Source: Simmondsia chinensis
Lineage: Eukaryota > Streptophyta > Magnoliopsida > Caryophyllales > Simmondsiaceae
Direction: 5' to 3'
DNA: 64,000 nucleotides
Assembly (NCBI GenBank): GCA_018398585.1
Contig: JAGTTD010000010.1
Location: 27,816,638 to 27,880,637, forward strand
Part shown: positions 44,854 through 55,909 of the stretch, piece after piece
Position numbering within the stretch: the stretch's first letter is position 1
Layout: each line of letters starts with the position of its first letter
Translations under genes and position numbers: made by a program
Notes under the pieces: model-generated
Databases searched by the model: none
What the model was told of the DNA's origin: nothing
What the model saw: only the letters and a program-made list of their open reading frames with translations

Positions 44854-45454
44854 AGGTGCTCTTGGCTACCTCTAAGCTCTGTGGAGCTTCTCTAGGTCTT
44901 CTGTGCCGTCTTTCAAACCCTAGCCTACTTCCTCTGTCATGGCAGAGTAAATGCCCATCGGCCCGCCTTCTCAGCTCGTCATCCCTCATCATAGCGTAAT
45001 CTTGTCTCCACCTGGTCTGTCCATCATCATATCTAAGTAGTCTTCGGTTTTATTACCATTTTCTCCTGGCCACAACTACCACCATCCTTCTTCCATTTAT
45101 CCCACATTGGCCACTCCTTAAGGACATTTACACCTTCAATCACTATCTCATTGCATTCACTCCATTCCCTCTTTATGCTGTATGCGGACCCCTCCATTCG
45201 CATCACATCCAACTTTTTTTTTTTTTTTTTTTTTTTTTGATCAACACATTCCCCTCTTTTAAAGATTCAAAAATTACTTAACCATGAGCAAAATTCCCTA
45301 ATCACACAAAAAACCCTTGACATTGATGTTGACCTCCAATTCCTTGAACTCCATGACAAGAGTCTCACAAATGTTCACTAATCTTGACATGGAAATAGGT
45401 TACTCAAGTGTCCAACATGAAGGACTTGTGGCGATTTGCCCCTGAACAGCTGGC
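44854..45454. other. Unassigned stretch, possibly 5' part of an L1-type LINE
   Basis: Somewhat GC-richer than the surroundings, with a T23-type run near 45,212-45,238. No open frame of note. It ends just before LINE endonuclease sequence in the same direction, so it may be a decayed ORF1/5' region, but I recognise no domain. Confidence 0.3.
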
Positions 45455-46883
45455 TAAGGCTCCATGAGCACCATATGTCGGAACTGTCAAGGCTTGGGTT
45501 GAGCCTGAACAGTTCAAGCTCTTGTACAACTTGACAATAAATTTAGACCCTAAATCATTTTTGTAATGGAAACAACAAAATCATCTATTTACATTAGAAA
45601 AATAGTGAGAAAGCTAAATTTTGAGTCCTGGCACACGCTCGATCCTTACAGAAGTTCATGGAGGCCTAGCCCTCCCCTGGAAAGAAGGTGATTTCCAAGT
45701 CCCTGTCACTTATTCAACACCTTCTATGATCCGTATAAAAATATTGTTAGTCTCCTCCCATAAAAGTTGGACTCATATTGTCCACTATGGTGAGCCGCAT
45801 TGAGCTAAATGCCCGTCTTTCTGGAGACAGCTTGCAACCGATTTTCGTAACACCAATCAACCACTTATTTTCTCAGGAGATTTTAATTCCATCACCTCCC
45901 CACTCAATAAGCTGCAGGGCTATGATGTCACTGATTATCAGCTTTCTTGGGTCCTTGACTACATAGATGATTGCGATCTCACCGAAATCCCGGCCCAAGG
46001 ATGCAGATACTCATGGTCTAACAAACAAGGGGGTAATATGAATATCAAGGAATGCATTAAAAAAGCCATGGCCAATTGTGATTGGATGGCATCGTTTTGA
46101 GGATGTTACCATTACCCTGCTTTCCGTGATCGAGTTCAATCACTCCCCGATGCCTATTGAGAGTAGCGGATCTGCCCCTGATCCTGGCTTGATTTCAAGC
46201 TTGAATGTAATTGCCTCATCGAAGATGATTATAAAGACACTGTTAAAGAAGGTTGGTCCCATGATGGCATTGGCTCCAAAATGTTTAAGTTTCAAAGAAA
46301 GCTCAAGAATTGAGGATGTTTACTCAAGAGTTGGAGCAACAAGAGGAAAAAGGAAAGATCTTACTTTTTAATCATGCTTTCAGTCGGTCTCTCTAAGCTC
46401 CAAAGCAAAATCTCATCCCACCAGGACAGATTGGAGGAGGAGCGAACCAAGGAGGATCTAGTAAAATGGTGGGATGCGGACGAAAGGTTTTTGGCATCAA
46501 AGTTCTCAAGTTAACTGGATAACTTTTGGTGAACTTAACGCGAAGTTTTTTCATGATAGCACCTTGCAACGGAAGAGCCATAATACTATCACAAGGCTCA
46601 AGACCCAGGAGGATGACTGAAGGGAAAATCAATACGAGATTAATAGTCATATTGCTGAGCACGTCAGGGCCTTTTTCACTGCTCAAGGCTCCTCAAACAT
46701 GGAGGAGGCTACTGGTGGTCTTTGTCCTGTCATTTCAAACATAAAACACCCTTCTCACTGCCCTGTTTCTCATGATGAAGTTACTGCGGCAGTCTTCTGG
46801 CTTGATGGCCTGAAGGCTGTTTACCCCATAATTTCGAGGGAGCTGGGATGACGCCCATTTTGGGCAAAGTGTCACGTGCCTGT
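45455..46883 (+). pseudogene. L1-type LINE endonuclease and pre-RT region
   Basis: Near 45,478 'RNCQGLG' + stop + 'A' + stop + 'TVQALVQL' and 'IIFVMETTKSS' match the endonuclease start (family: NxxGLGxxxxVxxLxxL...ETK). 'FWRQLATDF' and 'PLIFSGDFNSITSP' (45,820-45,900) carry the GDFN motif, then 'GCRYSWSNKQGG' near 46,003 (the TWxN box). The linker helix region follows with 'KLQSKISS' and 'NAKFFHDSTLQRKSHNTI' (FFH...R box) near 46,540. It ends at 'HDEVTAAVFWLDGLKA', just before the RT. Many stops; truncated by a Copia-A LTR piece at 46,884. Confidence 0.8.
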
Positions 46884-47233
46884 TGTTGGAATTAGTGTCC
46901 TATAAAGCCTAATTATTTAGTTTTAAATGTTAAATAAATAAAATTATTCTATTTATTTATGGCCTGATTATATTTTGCGAGTCAAGCATGTGTGTGACTA
47001 TTTTCTAAAACGTTCCATGAGATGGACATAGTCCAAGACAACATGTCAGGATGGGTTCAAGTGGTTACTAAGATTGAACCAAGAAAGGCTTAGATAAAAT
47101 TAGTGACATGTTATCAAAGTATGTTTATAGTCGGTGATAAGTTTGGATAACTTGTCCAGTAGGACTGTAATATAAAACCTTTGATTACTTGTCTTACTTA
47201 TATGAAAAAGGATCCAAGAGTATCATGTTGTTG
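46884..47233 (+). repeat. Copia-A LTR start fragment
   Basis: It starts TGTTGGAATTAGTGTCC and follows the LTR order ('gtgactattttctaaaac', 'gagatggacatagtcc', 'gataagtttggataac', 'ggatccaagagtatcatg'). It is cut off after about 350 bases where the reverse LINE begins with its T-tract. Confidence 0.7.
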
Positions 47234-47342
47234 TTTTTTTTTTGTTTTTTTCTTTTGGGCAAGTCAGTGTTATATACCCTGTATGAGAAAATATATATGT
47301 ACAAGTCTACGAGGGGCATATACCTCTAGTCATGGGCAAAAA

Positions 47343-48260
47343 TAGGGCTGCACATCAGTCCAAGATCGGACCGGACCGAGGACCGAATAACACTAAAATG
47401 ACGGACCGTTGACCAGACCGATTTGAATTGGGTTAGTCGGGTCCGGCCAAAGACCGATTTAAAACCAGCCCGGATTGGACCGACTCGATTATGGACCGAA
47501 TTGAAAGAAATCTATTTTAATTTGTTGAACTTTGAAAATTATATTAACCATACACTCAATTAAATTAAGCATTCAAAATATTTGTTTACTTCATTCACAT
47601 CCAATATATTCAAACATATCTTAGAAGAATTTACAATATAGTATAATTAATTTAACTATATAGAACAATGACAAGATAAATAAAACAAATATAAAAAACT
47701 ATTTTATTTTTACTTTATATATCTGGCAAGCAAAACAAGCCACAATAATTCAATATCATAAGAAAAATTGAGAGGGAATACATACATGTTTTAAAATTTC
47801 AATGACGTAAAGCCTAGAAGAAAATCAACCAATTGTAAACTTCTTTGCTTCTTTGCTTTTTCCTTAATGCTGCAAACAGTTAGCTAAATGGGAAAGAATC
47901 AATTAAAAATTAAAATAAGGAAAGGAATTTGAAAAGGCAAGAAGAGGGACGGCCATCATCATCATAAATAAGCCATTAATGTTAACTAAATAATTTTTTT
48001 CCTTAGTACTTTGCATTTAAATATTTAAAAAATTTTATTATGATTCAAATTTAAATTATATTATTAATGTAAATATTTTATCGGCCTTCGGTCCGGTCTT
48101 CGAGTTTTTCGGTTTTGGACCAAACCGAACCGAAGAACGAATATCTACTAAAATATGGACCACGGACCGGACCGAACTTCACTCAATTCGGTCCGGTCTT
48201 TGACCGAAACACCCGGTCCGGTCCGGTTCATCGGTCCAAACCAATTTTTGTTCACCCCTA
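47343..48260. mobile_element. hAT-type MITE rich in GGACCG
   Basis: A 918-bp element with perfect 8-bp target duplications GGCAAAAA (47,335-47,342 and 48,261-48,268). Ends TAGGGCTGCAC on the left and, inward from the right, TAGGGGTGAACA, the common start of plant hAT elements. Both subterminal zones are crowded with GGACCG/CGGTCC motifs (about 47,370-47,500 and 48,085-48,235); the middle is AT-rich and non-coding. No transposase, so it is non-autonomous. Confidence 0.85.
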
Positions 48261-48644
48261 GGCAAAAAGGCCTACATCAATGAATCAACTAAATGAATCA
48301 AAACAAAGCAAAGAAGCATCAAAGGACAATATAACCAACAAAACGAAACAAAGCAGAAAAGCCAACAAAACTAATGCTCAATTCCCTACTCTTGCAGAAA
48401 GCTGAGTGTGATAATGAGCACCACGGAGCGTAGGAGTAGCAAAGAGGGTCTACGAACCAATCTTATGATCTCCTCGATGACAGCAGCGGAAGGTCAGAAC
48501 TGAGAATGCTGGATCCTCAGGTCACGCTCGTACCAAAGGATGTAGACTGTCGTAAAGAAGCAAAGGCGGCCTAAGATACGATCCACCCCACAACTATGAA
48601 GCTGAGTAGAAGCCCACTCAACTAGCTTGTGCCAAGGAAGTGCA
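48261..48644 (-). pseudogene. LINE ORF2 C-terminal end
   Basis: In reverse it reads 'LVEWASTQLHSCGVDRILG' and 'TVYILWYERDLRIQHSQF', which is the end of plant L1 ORF2 (the 'W..W.ERN.R.F' box after the zinc finger), and then 'AAVIEEIIRLV'. It continues from 56,619 once the solo LTR is removed. A stop follows near 48,390. Confidence 0.7.
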
Positions 48645-49159
48645 TGTTAGGAACAGTGTTGAAATCCAGATTTATTCTGGATATATTATTTTAATTAATA
48701 AATAAAATTGAAGTTTCAGTCGTTTTCTAGTTAAATTTGTGTATGTGAGCATTTATACTGCATGTGATTTTCTTTTGAGAGACATCCACGAGATGGGTGT
48801 AGTCCTCAGAGTACAATTTACATGTTTGTTCTAAGTGGTTTATGAGACTAAGCCACAAATAGACTTGGAACAAATGGAATGGATTATTGCTTGAAAGACT
48901 CGTAGTCGAAGACAAGTATGGACCACTTGTATGTTAAGACTATAACGTGCAACTTTAGATGACTTGTCTTGGTCATGTGGATGGAGATCCAAAATTGTTA
49001 GGTTAGTATGTTTAATAAGATTGACACACTGAGTTGGACTATGTGGGTTACTTATTTCTAGACTACTATCGCAGATGAGTGATTCACATTGTACTGTTTG
49101 AACGACGAATTTAAATCCTGAGGGTATTCTCGACTTGTGCATGGAACGTTAGTTACTTT

Positions 49160-49702
49160 TGTTAAGATTTCAAAGATTTCTCTTGAGCCTTAACCTTGGT
49201 TGGGATAGAAAGAGTATGAGATGAGAAGAGAATATAGAGTTTAGATGAGATAAGAAGGGAAAGCAGATGAGAAGTAGAGAGAAATATCAAAAGATCTCAA
49301 TTCATTCCTCAAAGTTATGAGAATACAAGCTAGAACCTCCTATTTATACTACTTACATGATATGAGCTAATACATTGGATCTAGACATTACAACCAACCA
49401 ACTTACAAAAATATCTAAAGCATATAGAAAATATCTAACAACTAACTACCTCAACTAACAAAATATCTAACTAACACACACCCAAAGCATTGGTGCCTAG
49501 ACACTCCAAAGCCATCCGTAACCTGCTGGACATTACAAAGCAATTATTAAAACTCATAGCTAGACATTAGTAAACTAAGACCAACAATATCAGCTCCGGT
49601 AAACCACATAACAGCCCCCCAGCAGCACCTACCCGACCTCCAGCAGCAGCTACCAAGCCATGCTCTAACCCCTCTCAAGCCTTGGATTCTCGGGACAAAA
49701 CA
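49160..49702 (-). repeat. LARD-like 3' LTR (543 bp)
   Basis: Plus strand starts TGTTAAGATTTC and ends GGGACAAAACA. Same length as 54,359-54,901. Contains a purine-rich 'gatgagaagagaat' block and 'tcctatttatactactt' (TATA-like on the minus strand). Confidence 0.9.
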
Positions 49703-49715
49703 TTTTCTTCCCCTT
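49703..49715 (-). other. Polypurine tract, LARD-like element
   Basis: The minus strand reads AAGGGGAAGAAAA directly before the LTR start TGTTTTGTCC. Confidence 0.85.
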
Positions 49716-49980
49716 GAAAACATTCTTGTCCTCAAGAATGGAAGAGAGTTGTAACGATGAAGAACACTTAGCTTATAAAAAGATAGCCGAAGTATTGATC
49801 TTCTTACTAAAGTTCTAAAGCTGAAAAACTTTTGGGTGTTAAATTTTGCAACTGAAACAACCCTCTGATGACCTGACTCTGGTTGTGACTCCATGTTGCG
49901 TTTGAATGTATAGAGCTCTTTAGAAGGTCTGCATTGATCAAGCCAAGCCAACCACACATCAGCCATCGGCCCATGACACG

Positions 49981-50752
49981 TAGGGGTGTAAATGATCTGA
50001 GCCGCTCTTGAGTAGCTCGAATAAAACTCGACTCGAACTCGAGTTAACCGAGTTCGAGTATCAAAAGTTACTCGATTAATAAACGAGTACGAGTCGAGTA
50101 GTTAATTACTCGACTCGATATTCGATTAAATACTCGAATCGATACTCGAATAAATACTGGGCTCGATACTCGATTAAATACTCGACTAGATACTCGATTA
50201 AGTACTCGACTAGATACTCGATTAAGTACTCGACTTGATACTCGAAATGGTACTCGACTCGATACTCGACTCGCACAAAGTAGTTCTTGTATATTATTTT
50301 CTTTTGAAATGGATGGCTTGTGACATTAATAGTAGAATGAAAGAAGGAAGATTGAATTTCCTGTAAAAGATAACATTTTATATTTGTGGTGGAGTGAAAG
50401 AACTTGTATTTGGTTTGCTTGTATTTTTTTTAAACTTAGGTTTTGATTCGTATTTTCTATTAATATATCGGTGATTTATGGTTGTATATGTTAAAATATA
50501 GTATAGCTAAGTATTAATAATGTTCGTGTGTATGGAATAATATTATAATGGAGCTAATTTGAGAATGTTCCTATGCAAAATAAACGAGTATTCGAGTTGA
50601 GTCGAGTACTCGAATAGTTAATCGAGTTCGAGTTCGAGCAAAATTTACTACTCGATTCGAGTTCGAGTACGAGTTCGAGTACTCGAGTAGTTAATCGAGT
50701 TTGAGTTCGAGTACTGAGATACTCGGCTCGGCTCGACTCGATTACACCTCTA
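49981..50752. mobile_element. hAT-type MITE rich in CTCGA repeats
   Basis: A 772-bp element with a perfect 8-bp target duplication ATGACACG (49,973-49,980 and 50,753-50,760). Ends TAGGGGTGTAAATG on the left and, inward from the right, TAGAGGTGTAATCG. Subterminal zones consist of 'ctcga' motifs, including an array of 'tactcgactcgatactcgat'-type units at about 50,100-50,275 and 'gagttcgagta' units at 50,580-50,730. Interior AT-rich, no transposase. It is the innermost and so youngest insertion on this side. Confidence 0.9.
50100..50275. repeat. Degenerate ~24-bp tandem array in the hAT MITE
   Basis: Units of 'actcgattaaatactcgact' and close variants repeat about seven times. The complementary motif fills the other end, so the two ends can pair in a folded strand. 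Confidence 0.75.
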
Positions 50753-51920
50753 ATGACACGCCTTGTTACAGTTAATACCTATCAAAACACCATCACGCTG
50801 CAGAGAACCATAAAACACAGCAGCAACTCTGTCATTCTGCTTGTATAATGTTGTACAACAGAGTTTGAATGTCATTAAACCCATAAGTATGCATATGAAG
50901 TATTTTAACTTCTCTGGAGGCCTTCCAAACTCAAACCAAGAGAACCAAGGATCAAAATCAGCTTGAAGAACTGCCCAATTACAGCCCAAACAATCCCATA
51001 TCTTTATCTTAGTGACAACATATGTTGAAATTCCATAAGAACGCAGCTGCAACTCCTTCATCTTGGATCTTATCCAAAATTTGTATTGCTTAAACATCCA
51101 CTTACTAAACCAACTCAGACCATGCTCAACAAACTTTTGATTGCTTTCCAAATCCACATGGTATGTCGCGGATCCCAGAAATTCAGCAGTATCTACCCGA
51201 AGCCACTCATAGTTGCAGAAATCATAAATTTTAATTCGATTCTTGGCCACCTGGAAGCTTCTTGATCTTACATAGACCACACAAACTAAGAGTTCATAAA
51301 CCATTGTTGAATGCCAATTGCACAATGTCATAACTTGAACACCCAAAGCATTCCAATCGACACTGTCTTTGCTGCTGTTCACATATTCCAGCCTGTTCTC
51401 ACGTCTGTCCTTGCTGATTTTCACTCCCCTTTCAGCTGGAGTTGGCCTTGATGTTGCACTAATCTTCTCTCTCCAAACACTAAGGAAATATTGAAGCTTG
51501 TGCATATAATTTTTCCATTCGGAACACCCACAACAGATCACCCCACACACCTGCAGAATCTGCATCTGGGCAGCAGGTTGTTTGTTCCAATCTTCAAGTG
51601 CTACCATCATCGTCTTGACTTAGCTTTGCGCACCAGCTGTGTGGTCATACCAGCAGCCCAACATAGCTTCAAAACAACCCCAATTCCTCAAACAACTAGC
51701 AGCAATTACCATTCCTTCAAGGAAAAGCTTTTGTAACAATTGGAACTTCAATGACACCAGCTCTGTAATAATTAGGACTACAATGACTTGATCTGAACTA
51801 TGCAGCTTGCAACAAGTAAAAGCCTTTCCCTCAAAGCTTGCTTTGATGTTAACCTCCTCATGCCCCACAGCCTCTACCTTTTTTCCACTAACGCTTGCAC
51901 TGACACCGAACTTTTCATCA

Positions 51921-52568
51921 TCACACAAGCAGCACCGGTTGCCAAGCTTCTCCAATCACTTGTGATTCCTCCCCTCCCGGTTCAAGGGACTTGCCATCAT
52001 CAACTATATCATTTAAAGCACCTATGGTACTGATGTGGATCTGATCAGAATTACAACCTTGGTACACAACCTTCAACTCAATTGCTTGCAAAGGAACCCA
52101 GCTTTGTTTGTTATGAACCTTGAGGCTCACTCTTGCAACTCGAGTGCATCTTTTCAGCAAAAATTGAACTCCTCTCAGCTTCATATAGTCTTGAGAGTAT
52201 TCTCCCGGATCCGGAGGCAACTTATCATAAGAACTTGCACTTGGATAAGTCACAACTCTACTCAAATGAAGAAATAGATCATTCCAAACTTGCCGATCGG
52301 CATGCCGACATTGCATTTCAGCTGCTCTAAGTTCATAAACATTCTCCCAACACAAGAGACCTTACAAGGCATCCAATATAATGTTGTTCTGGATCTGAGT
52401 TAGCACAACAGCACACCCAAAGGTGAACTTAAGCATACCTTGATCTGTATTAACCTTGATCTGTATTTGAAGGTACTGCAGCAATAACAACTGATTCTCC
52501 AACAGAATAACATTGCTCAGCAATGTAAGTGCTTCGATTCTGCATATAAGCTTGCCATGGAATTTCAC
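51921..52568 (-). pseudogene. LARD unknown ORF, second part
   Basis: Two open stretches share one frame (52,362-52,568 and 51,921-52,355) with a single TAA between them near 52,361. Residues include 'FHGKLICRIEALTLLSNV', 'MQCRHADRQVWNDLFLHLS', 'PPDPGEYSQDYMKLRG' and 'STIGALNDIVDDG'. It follows the first part after a frame change near 52,570. No known domain. Trp, His and Cys are unusually frequent and there is no zinc knuckle, protease D-S-G or RT motif. Confidence 0.5.
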
Positions 52569-52572
52569 TTAA

Positions 52573-53253
52573 CTAATTTGAAGATGTATGTAGCGATATT
52601 TCAGTAGTAACATTGAATTTTTCAGCAGAATGCTTTGTGTCTGCATAGTTCTTTGCTTGATTGCTTGCAACGACTTCATAATAACCCGCTTGAAGCATCG
52701 AATCATCCTTTGGAGACCATGACTCAATCACCCGCTTGTCATGCTTCAATTTCTGCTTAGTAAACGTCTTTTCACCCCAAAAATCTTTCAATGAGCCGTT
52801 AAGATGATTCCTCTTCACTTTACTCTTGGCATTCTTTGACATTCCTTTGACATGGAAATCGTATTCCCATTCTGGATGCATGTCATATTGTGCCTCAACA
52901 TCAGCAAGATACACTAACTCGAGCAAAGAGTCTTCATAAGGATCATCTTCTTCTAACTCAGGTTCTTCTAGCTCATGTTCATCAATTTCAGTATTATCGG
53001 ACACTAGTTTATCTCCAACGGCAACAGATTCCACTCTCTCTTTCCATTCAACACGGAACTTCCGTTGTCTAACGCTATCCAATAGCTCTGGAAATTCATT
53101 TGCATCAAGAACATCAGTACTATCGATACTGATGTTTGGATAAGCTAAACAACGCCGAATCATCCATCGCTGAATCTTTTCTTTCCATTCATGTGCCCTC
53201 TTCTAGAAATACTCTTCATGTTCTTGTCTCAACTTTATCAACTCCTCAGTCGA
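52573..53253 (-). pseudogene. LARD unknown ORF, first part
   Basis: It starts 'MDKSTEELIKLRQEHEEYF', meets a TAG near 53,196, then 'KRAHEWKEKIQRWMIRRC' and stays open for 196 more codons. The region is rich in charged residues: 'EIDEHELEEPELEEDDPYE' near residue 85-105, then 'MHPEWEYDFHVKGMSKNAK' and a basic stretch. The N-terminal third is likely helical. I recognise no gag, capsid or known domain. It takes the place of gag just after the leader. With one stop removed the frame would cover about 226 codons. It could be a highly diverged gag or a captured plant sequence. Confidence 0.6.
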
Positions 53254-54344
53254 CTTATCCATATTGACAATGAACAACAACTTCAATCTTGAACCTGCTC
53301 AGTTCACCAAATACAAGTTCGAAAATCGCAGAAGTGAGAAACTTGTTCGCACTCTTCAACAATCGATTGCTTTACAAAATTGTACTCCTTTGTTCACACA
53401 ACAATCCGCTGCTATCGATTCCCTGATTGTCACTGATTATAAACCCTAACTTGCAGAGTTCGTGAACAAAACCTAACTTCGAATGATTTCTGACAGAGAT
53501 GCTATCTTGAAAAATTCAGACTAAGAATCTGAAATTGGTTCAATTATTGTATGTAATGATGATTTAAACACACGATACACAACAATCTTCAAGAACAATA
53601 GCGGATTTCAACACCTTTGGTGCTAAATTCGTTGTCAGAATTTCGCCTTCGTTGTCAGAATTCTGCCTAAGTAAATCTCGACTCAATAATCTATAATTCT
53701 TAAGAATCATGTACAGATTCTGATGAATTCACACCACTTCTATGCTTATCAACACCATTTCATCACAAACCAGCAACAAAAACAGATTCGGATCGAAAAG
53801 AACTTGTACTTCAGAAACAGTTACCTCAACTTCAGTTTCTGTGTTGTAGAATATGATTGAACCTCCAACCAGCTGGTTTCTGATCTTTTGATGATGATCA
53901 AGTGCAATGTGGATCAATTAGCTCAATTTTAACTTCTTCTTCAGCCGATCAGATGAATGATTGATTAAGAACAAATATGCTTTGCACCTAACTTCAGCAA
54001 CTGATATTTGCTTCTGCACTAACATTTAGCAGCTAACGCTTGATCGAATATGCTGAATTCACTATGAATCAGCTTTAATGTTGAATGTACTCAACAAATA
54101 CTGATCAATTACCCTTCGTTCAATGTAATTCCATCAATTCCAATCCCAACCGAAGCAACTCCCAGGCCTTGCAGTAGCAAATGCAGTAGCCGCCACTCTT
54201 CAATTTCAAAATTCAGAATTGAATTTTGATCACACAATCTAAACTAAATTTGTAACATGATTGTTTTTATTGATTAATTGCAATGCAATCAATTAGATTT
54301 TGTATTTTTTATGGATATGAGCTTGATTCGGAAGCCAAATCAAG
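53254..54344 (-). other. LARD-like leader
   Basis: About 1.1 kb between the PBS and the first ATG (53,253). AT-rich, no frame longer than about 60 codons in either strand that looks real. It may hold packaging signals that fit a helper gag. Confidence 0.5.
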
Positions 54345-54358
54345 GCTCTGATACCAAT
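54345..54358 (-). other. Primer-binding site, LARD-like element
   Basis: The minus strand reads ATTGGTATCAGAGC, a perfect tRNA-Met-type site directly after the LTR. Confidence 0.9.
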
Positions 54359-54901
54359 TGTTAAGATTTCAAAGATTTCTCTTGAGCCTTAACCTTGGTT
54401 GGGATAGAGAGAATATGAGATGAGAAGAGAATATGGAGTTTAGATGAGATAAGAAGGGAAAGGAGATGAGAAGTAGAGAGAAATATCAAAAGACATCAAT
54501 TCATTCATCAAAGTTATGAGAATACAAGCTGGAACCTTCTATTTATACTACTTACATGATATGAGCTCATACATTGGATCTAGACATCACAACCAACCAA
54601 CTTACAAAAATATCTAAAGCATATAGAAAATATCTAATAACTAACTACCTCAACTAACAAAATATCTAACTAACACACACCCAAAGCATTGGTGCCTAGA
54701 CACTCCAAAGCCATCCGTAACCCGCTAGACATTACAAAGTAATTATTAAAACTCATAGCTAGACATTAGTAAACTAAGACCAACAATATCAGCTCCGGTA
54801 AGCCACATAACAGCCCCCCAGCAGCAGCTACCCGACCTCCAGCGGCAGCTACCAAGCCAAGCTCTAACCCCTCTCAAGCCTTGGATTCTTGGGACATAAC
54901 A
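54359..54901 (-). repeat. LARD-like 5' LTR (543 bp)
   Basis: Plus strand starts TGTTAAGATTTC, directly to the right of the PBS complement, and ends GGGACATAACA. It is the promoter LTR for leftward transcription. Confidence 0.9.
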
Positions 54902-55901
54902 CGTTATTTACTTTGGTGTACAATAAGTAAGGGCTAAACGAATGGCTGAAATCCCACGAAAACTGGGTAGCGGCATAAATTGTGACAAGGATCAGTTATT
55001 CAATATGGAATCTACAATCTCTTATGAGATACAGATGTCCCCTTTGTTAATTCGCAAATATTTGAATAGTTCGGAATCTTTTGCCAAAGTGTTCTAAGTG
55101 TTTGACATTTAGAATTTATACCGTAAATATGTTCAAGTATAAATGAATTATTCATTGAAGGGCGAGTCGGTAACTAATGGAGAAGCTGTGAGAAGGATAA
55201 TAGTAGTGGTTATATTTATCTTTTGTCATGGACATCTAGTGGAGGGGTTGTTGTCATTAATACAGTATATTAAGGAGATATCGAATGAATAATTTAAGTC
55301 TGGAGTACAGTGAGATTTATTTAGTGGAATTAAGTCTCATTAAATGGTTTAAATTAATATCATAAGACGGTTTAATTTAACCCATTTGGAGCTAGATTTA
55401 AATTGTGCCTGAGGTCCCTGCACAAGCCTCTGTATTTATTGTCATTGAAAAAATTTTAAAGAATTCATGAGATGAATTATTTATCCATAAGATGGGTAAA
55501 ATTAATTTTGCCAAATATTATTCATGAGATGAATAAATGTTAAAAATTATAAAATAAAATAATTTTGAAAAAATTAAATTCATTTACATGTGGGAAACAA
55601 AGCAAAAAAAAAAAAAAAAAAACCCAAAATCCCAAATAGCCCACAATCCGAGTATATCGGATCCAACAAACCAGCGCGTGGCACGTGTCGCGTGTTGGGA
55701 CGCCCACCAGGGCTATCCGCGTCCCCACGCGGGAACGAATCACTCAACGACACACGTCACTGTGCTGATGGACCACGGGCGCATTTGATCGGGGGATGAA
55801 ACGCAGCGTTTAATTCATTTTTTAAATAAAACGACGCATTTTGATTTAAACTGGGAATCCTTTTTCGATTAAAATTAGATTTTTTCACTCCGGTATATTC
55901 C

Positions 55902-55909
55902 TATAAATA
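55902..55909 (+). promoter_or_regulatory. LTR TATA box of the solo LTR
   Basis: TATAAATA in 'ctataaatagagggg'. The 500 bases upstream carry 'cacgtgtcg' and GC-rich sequence as in other copies. This is the best-preserved Copia-A promoter in the window. Confidence 0.55.

Larger units (their letters stand above)
49716..51955 (-). pseudogene. LARD unknown ORF, third part, split by a hAT MITE
   Basis: One frame runs from 51,955 through a single TAA near 51,618, then 286 open codons (50,750-51,610), and, beyond the hAT MITE, on to the polypurine tract. MITE plus one target copy add 780 bases, a multiple of three, and the frame on both sides is the same, so the ORF was continuous before that insertion. 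Residues include 'KQPAAQMQILQVCGVICCGC', 'GLSWFSKWMFKQYKFWIRS', 'WAVLQADFDPWFSWFEFG' and 'PPEKLKYFICILMGLMTFK'. No family is recognised. Length and openness argue against chance, yet no pol motif is present. Confidence 0.55.
49160..54901 (-). mobile_element. Non-autonomous LTR element (LARD-like) with an unknown ORF
   Basis: A 5.74-kb element with two 543-bp LTRs (about 96% alike over the 300 bases compared), a PBS on the minus strand (ATTGGTATCAGAGC at 54,345-54,358) and a polypurine tract (49,703-49,715). So it moves by reverse transcription, in reverse orientation. The interior has no recognisable gag, protease, integrase or RT. Instead it holds a broken frame over about 3.5 kb (49,716-53,253) and a leader of about 1.1 kb. 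The LTR style and the 'TTGAGGACAAG' stretch before the polypurine tract resemble the chromovirus at 57,237, which suggests a related helper. The flanking direct repeat is 13 bases instead of 5. Confidence 0.85.

Noticed and set aside
45000..45210. C/T-rich stretch as a host gene exon
   Set aside because: No open frame, no splice-flanked coding pattern; likely LINE 5' region or unclassified sequence.
50100..50275. Regular repeats as a CRISPR array or satellite
   Set aside because: Units are degenerate and contiguous without unique spacers, and lie inside a MITE with an 8-bp target duplication.
51491..52330. Several forward ORFs of 60-80 codons in the LARD interior
   Set aside because: They overlap the longer reverse frame and show no domain or start signal; shadows of the reverse ORF.
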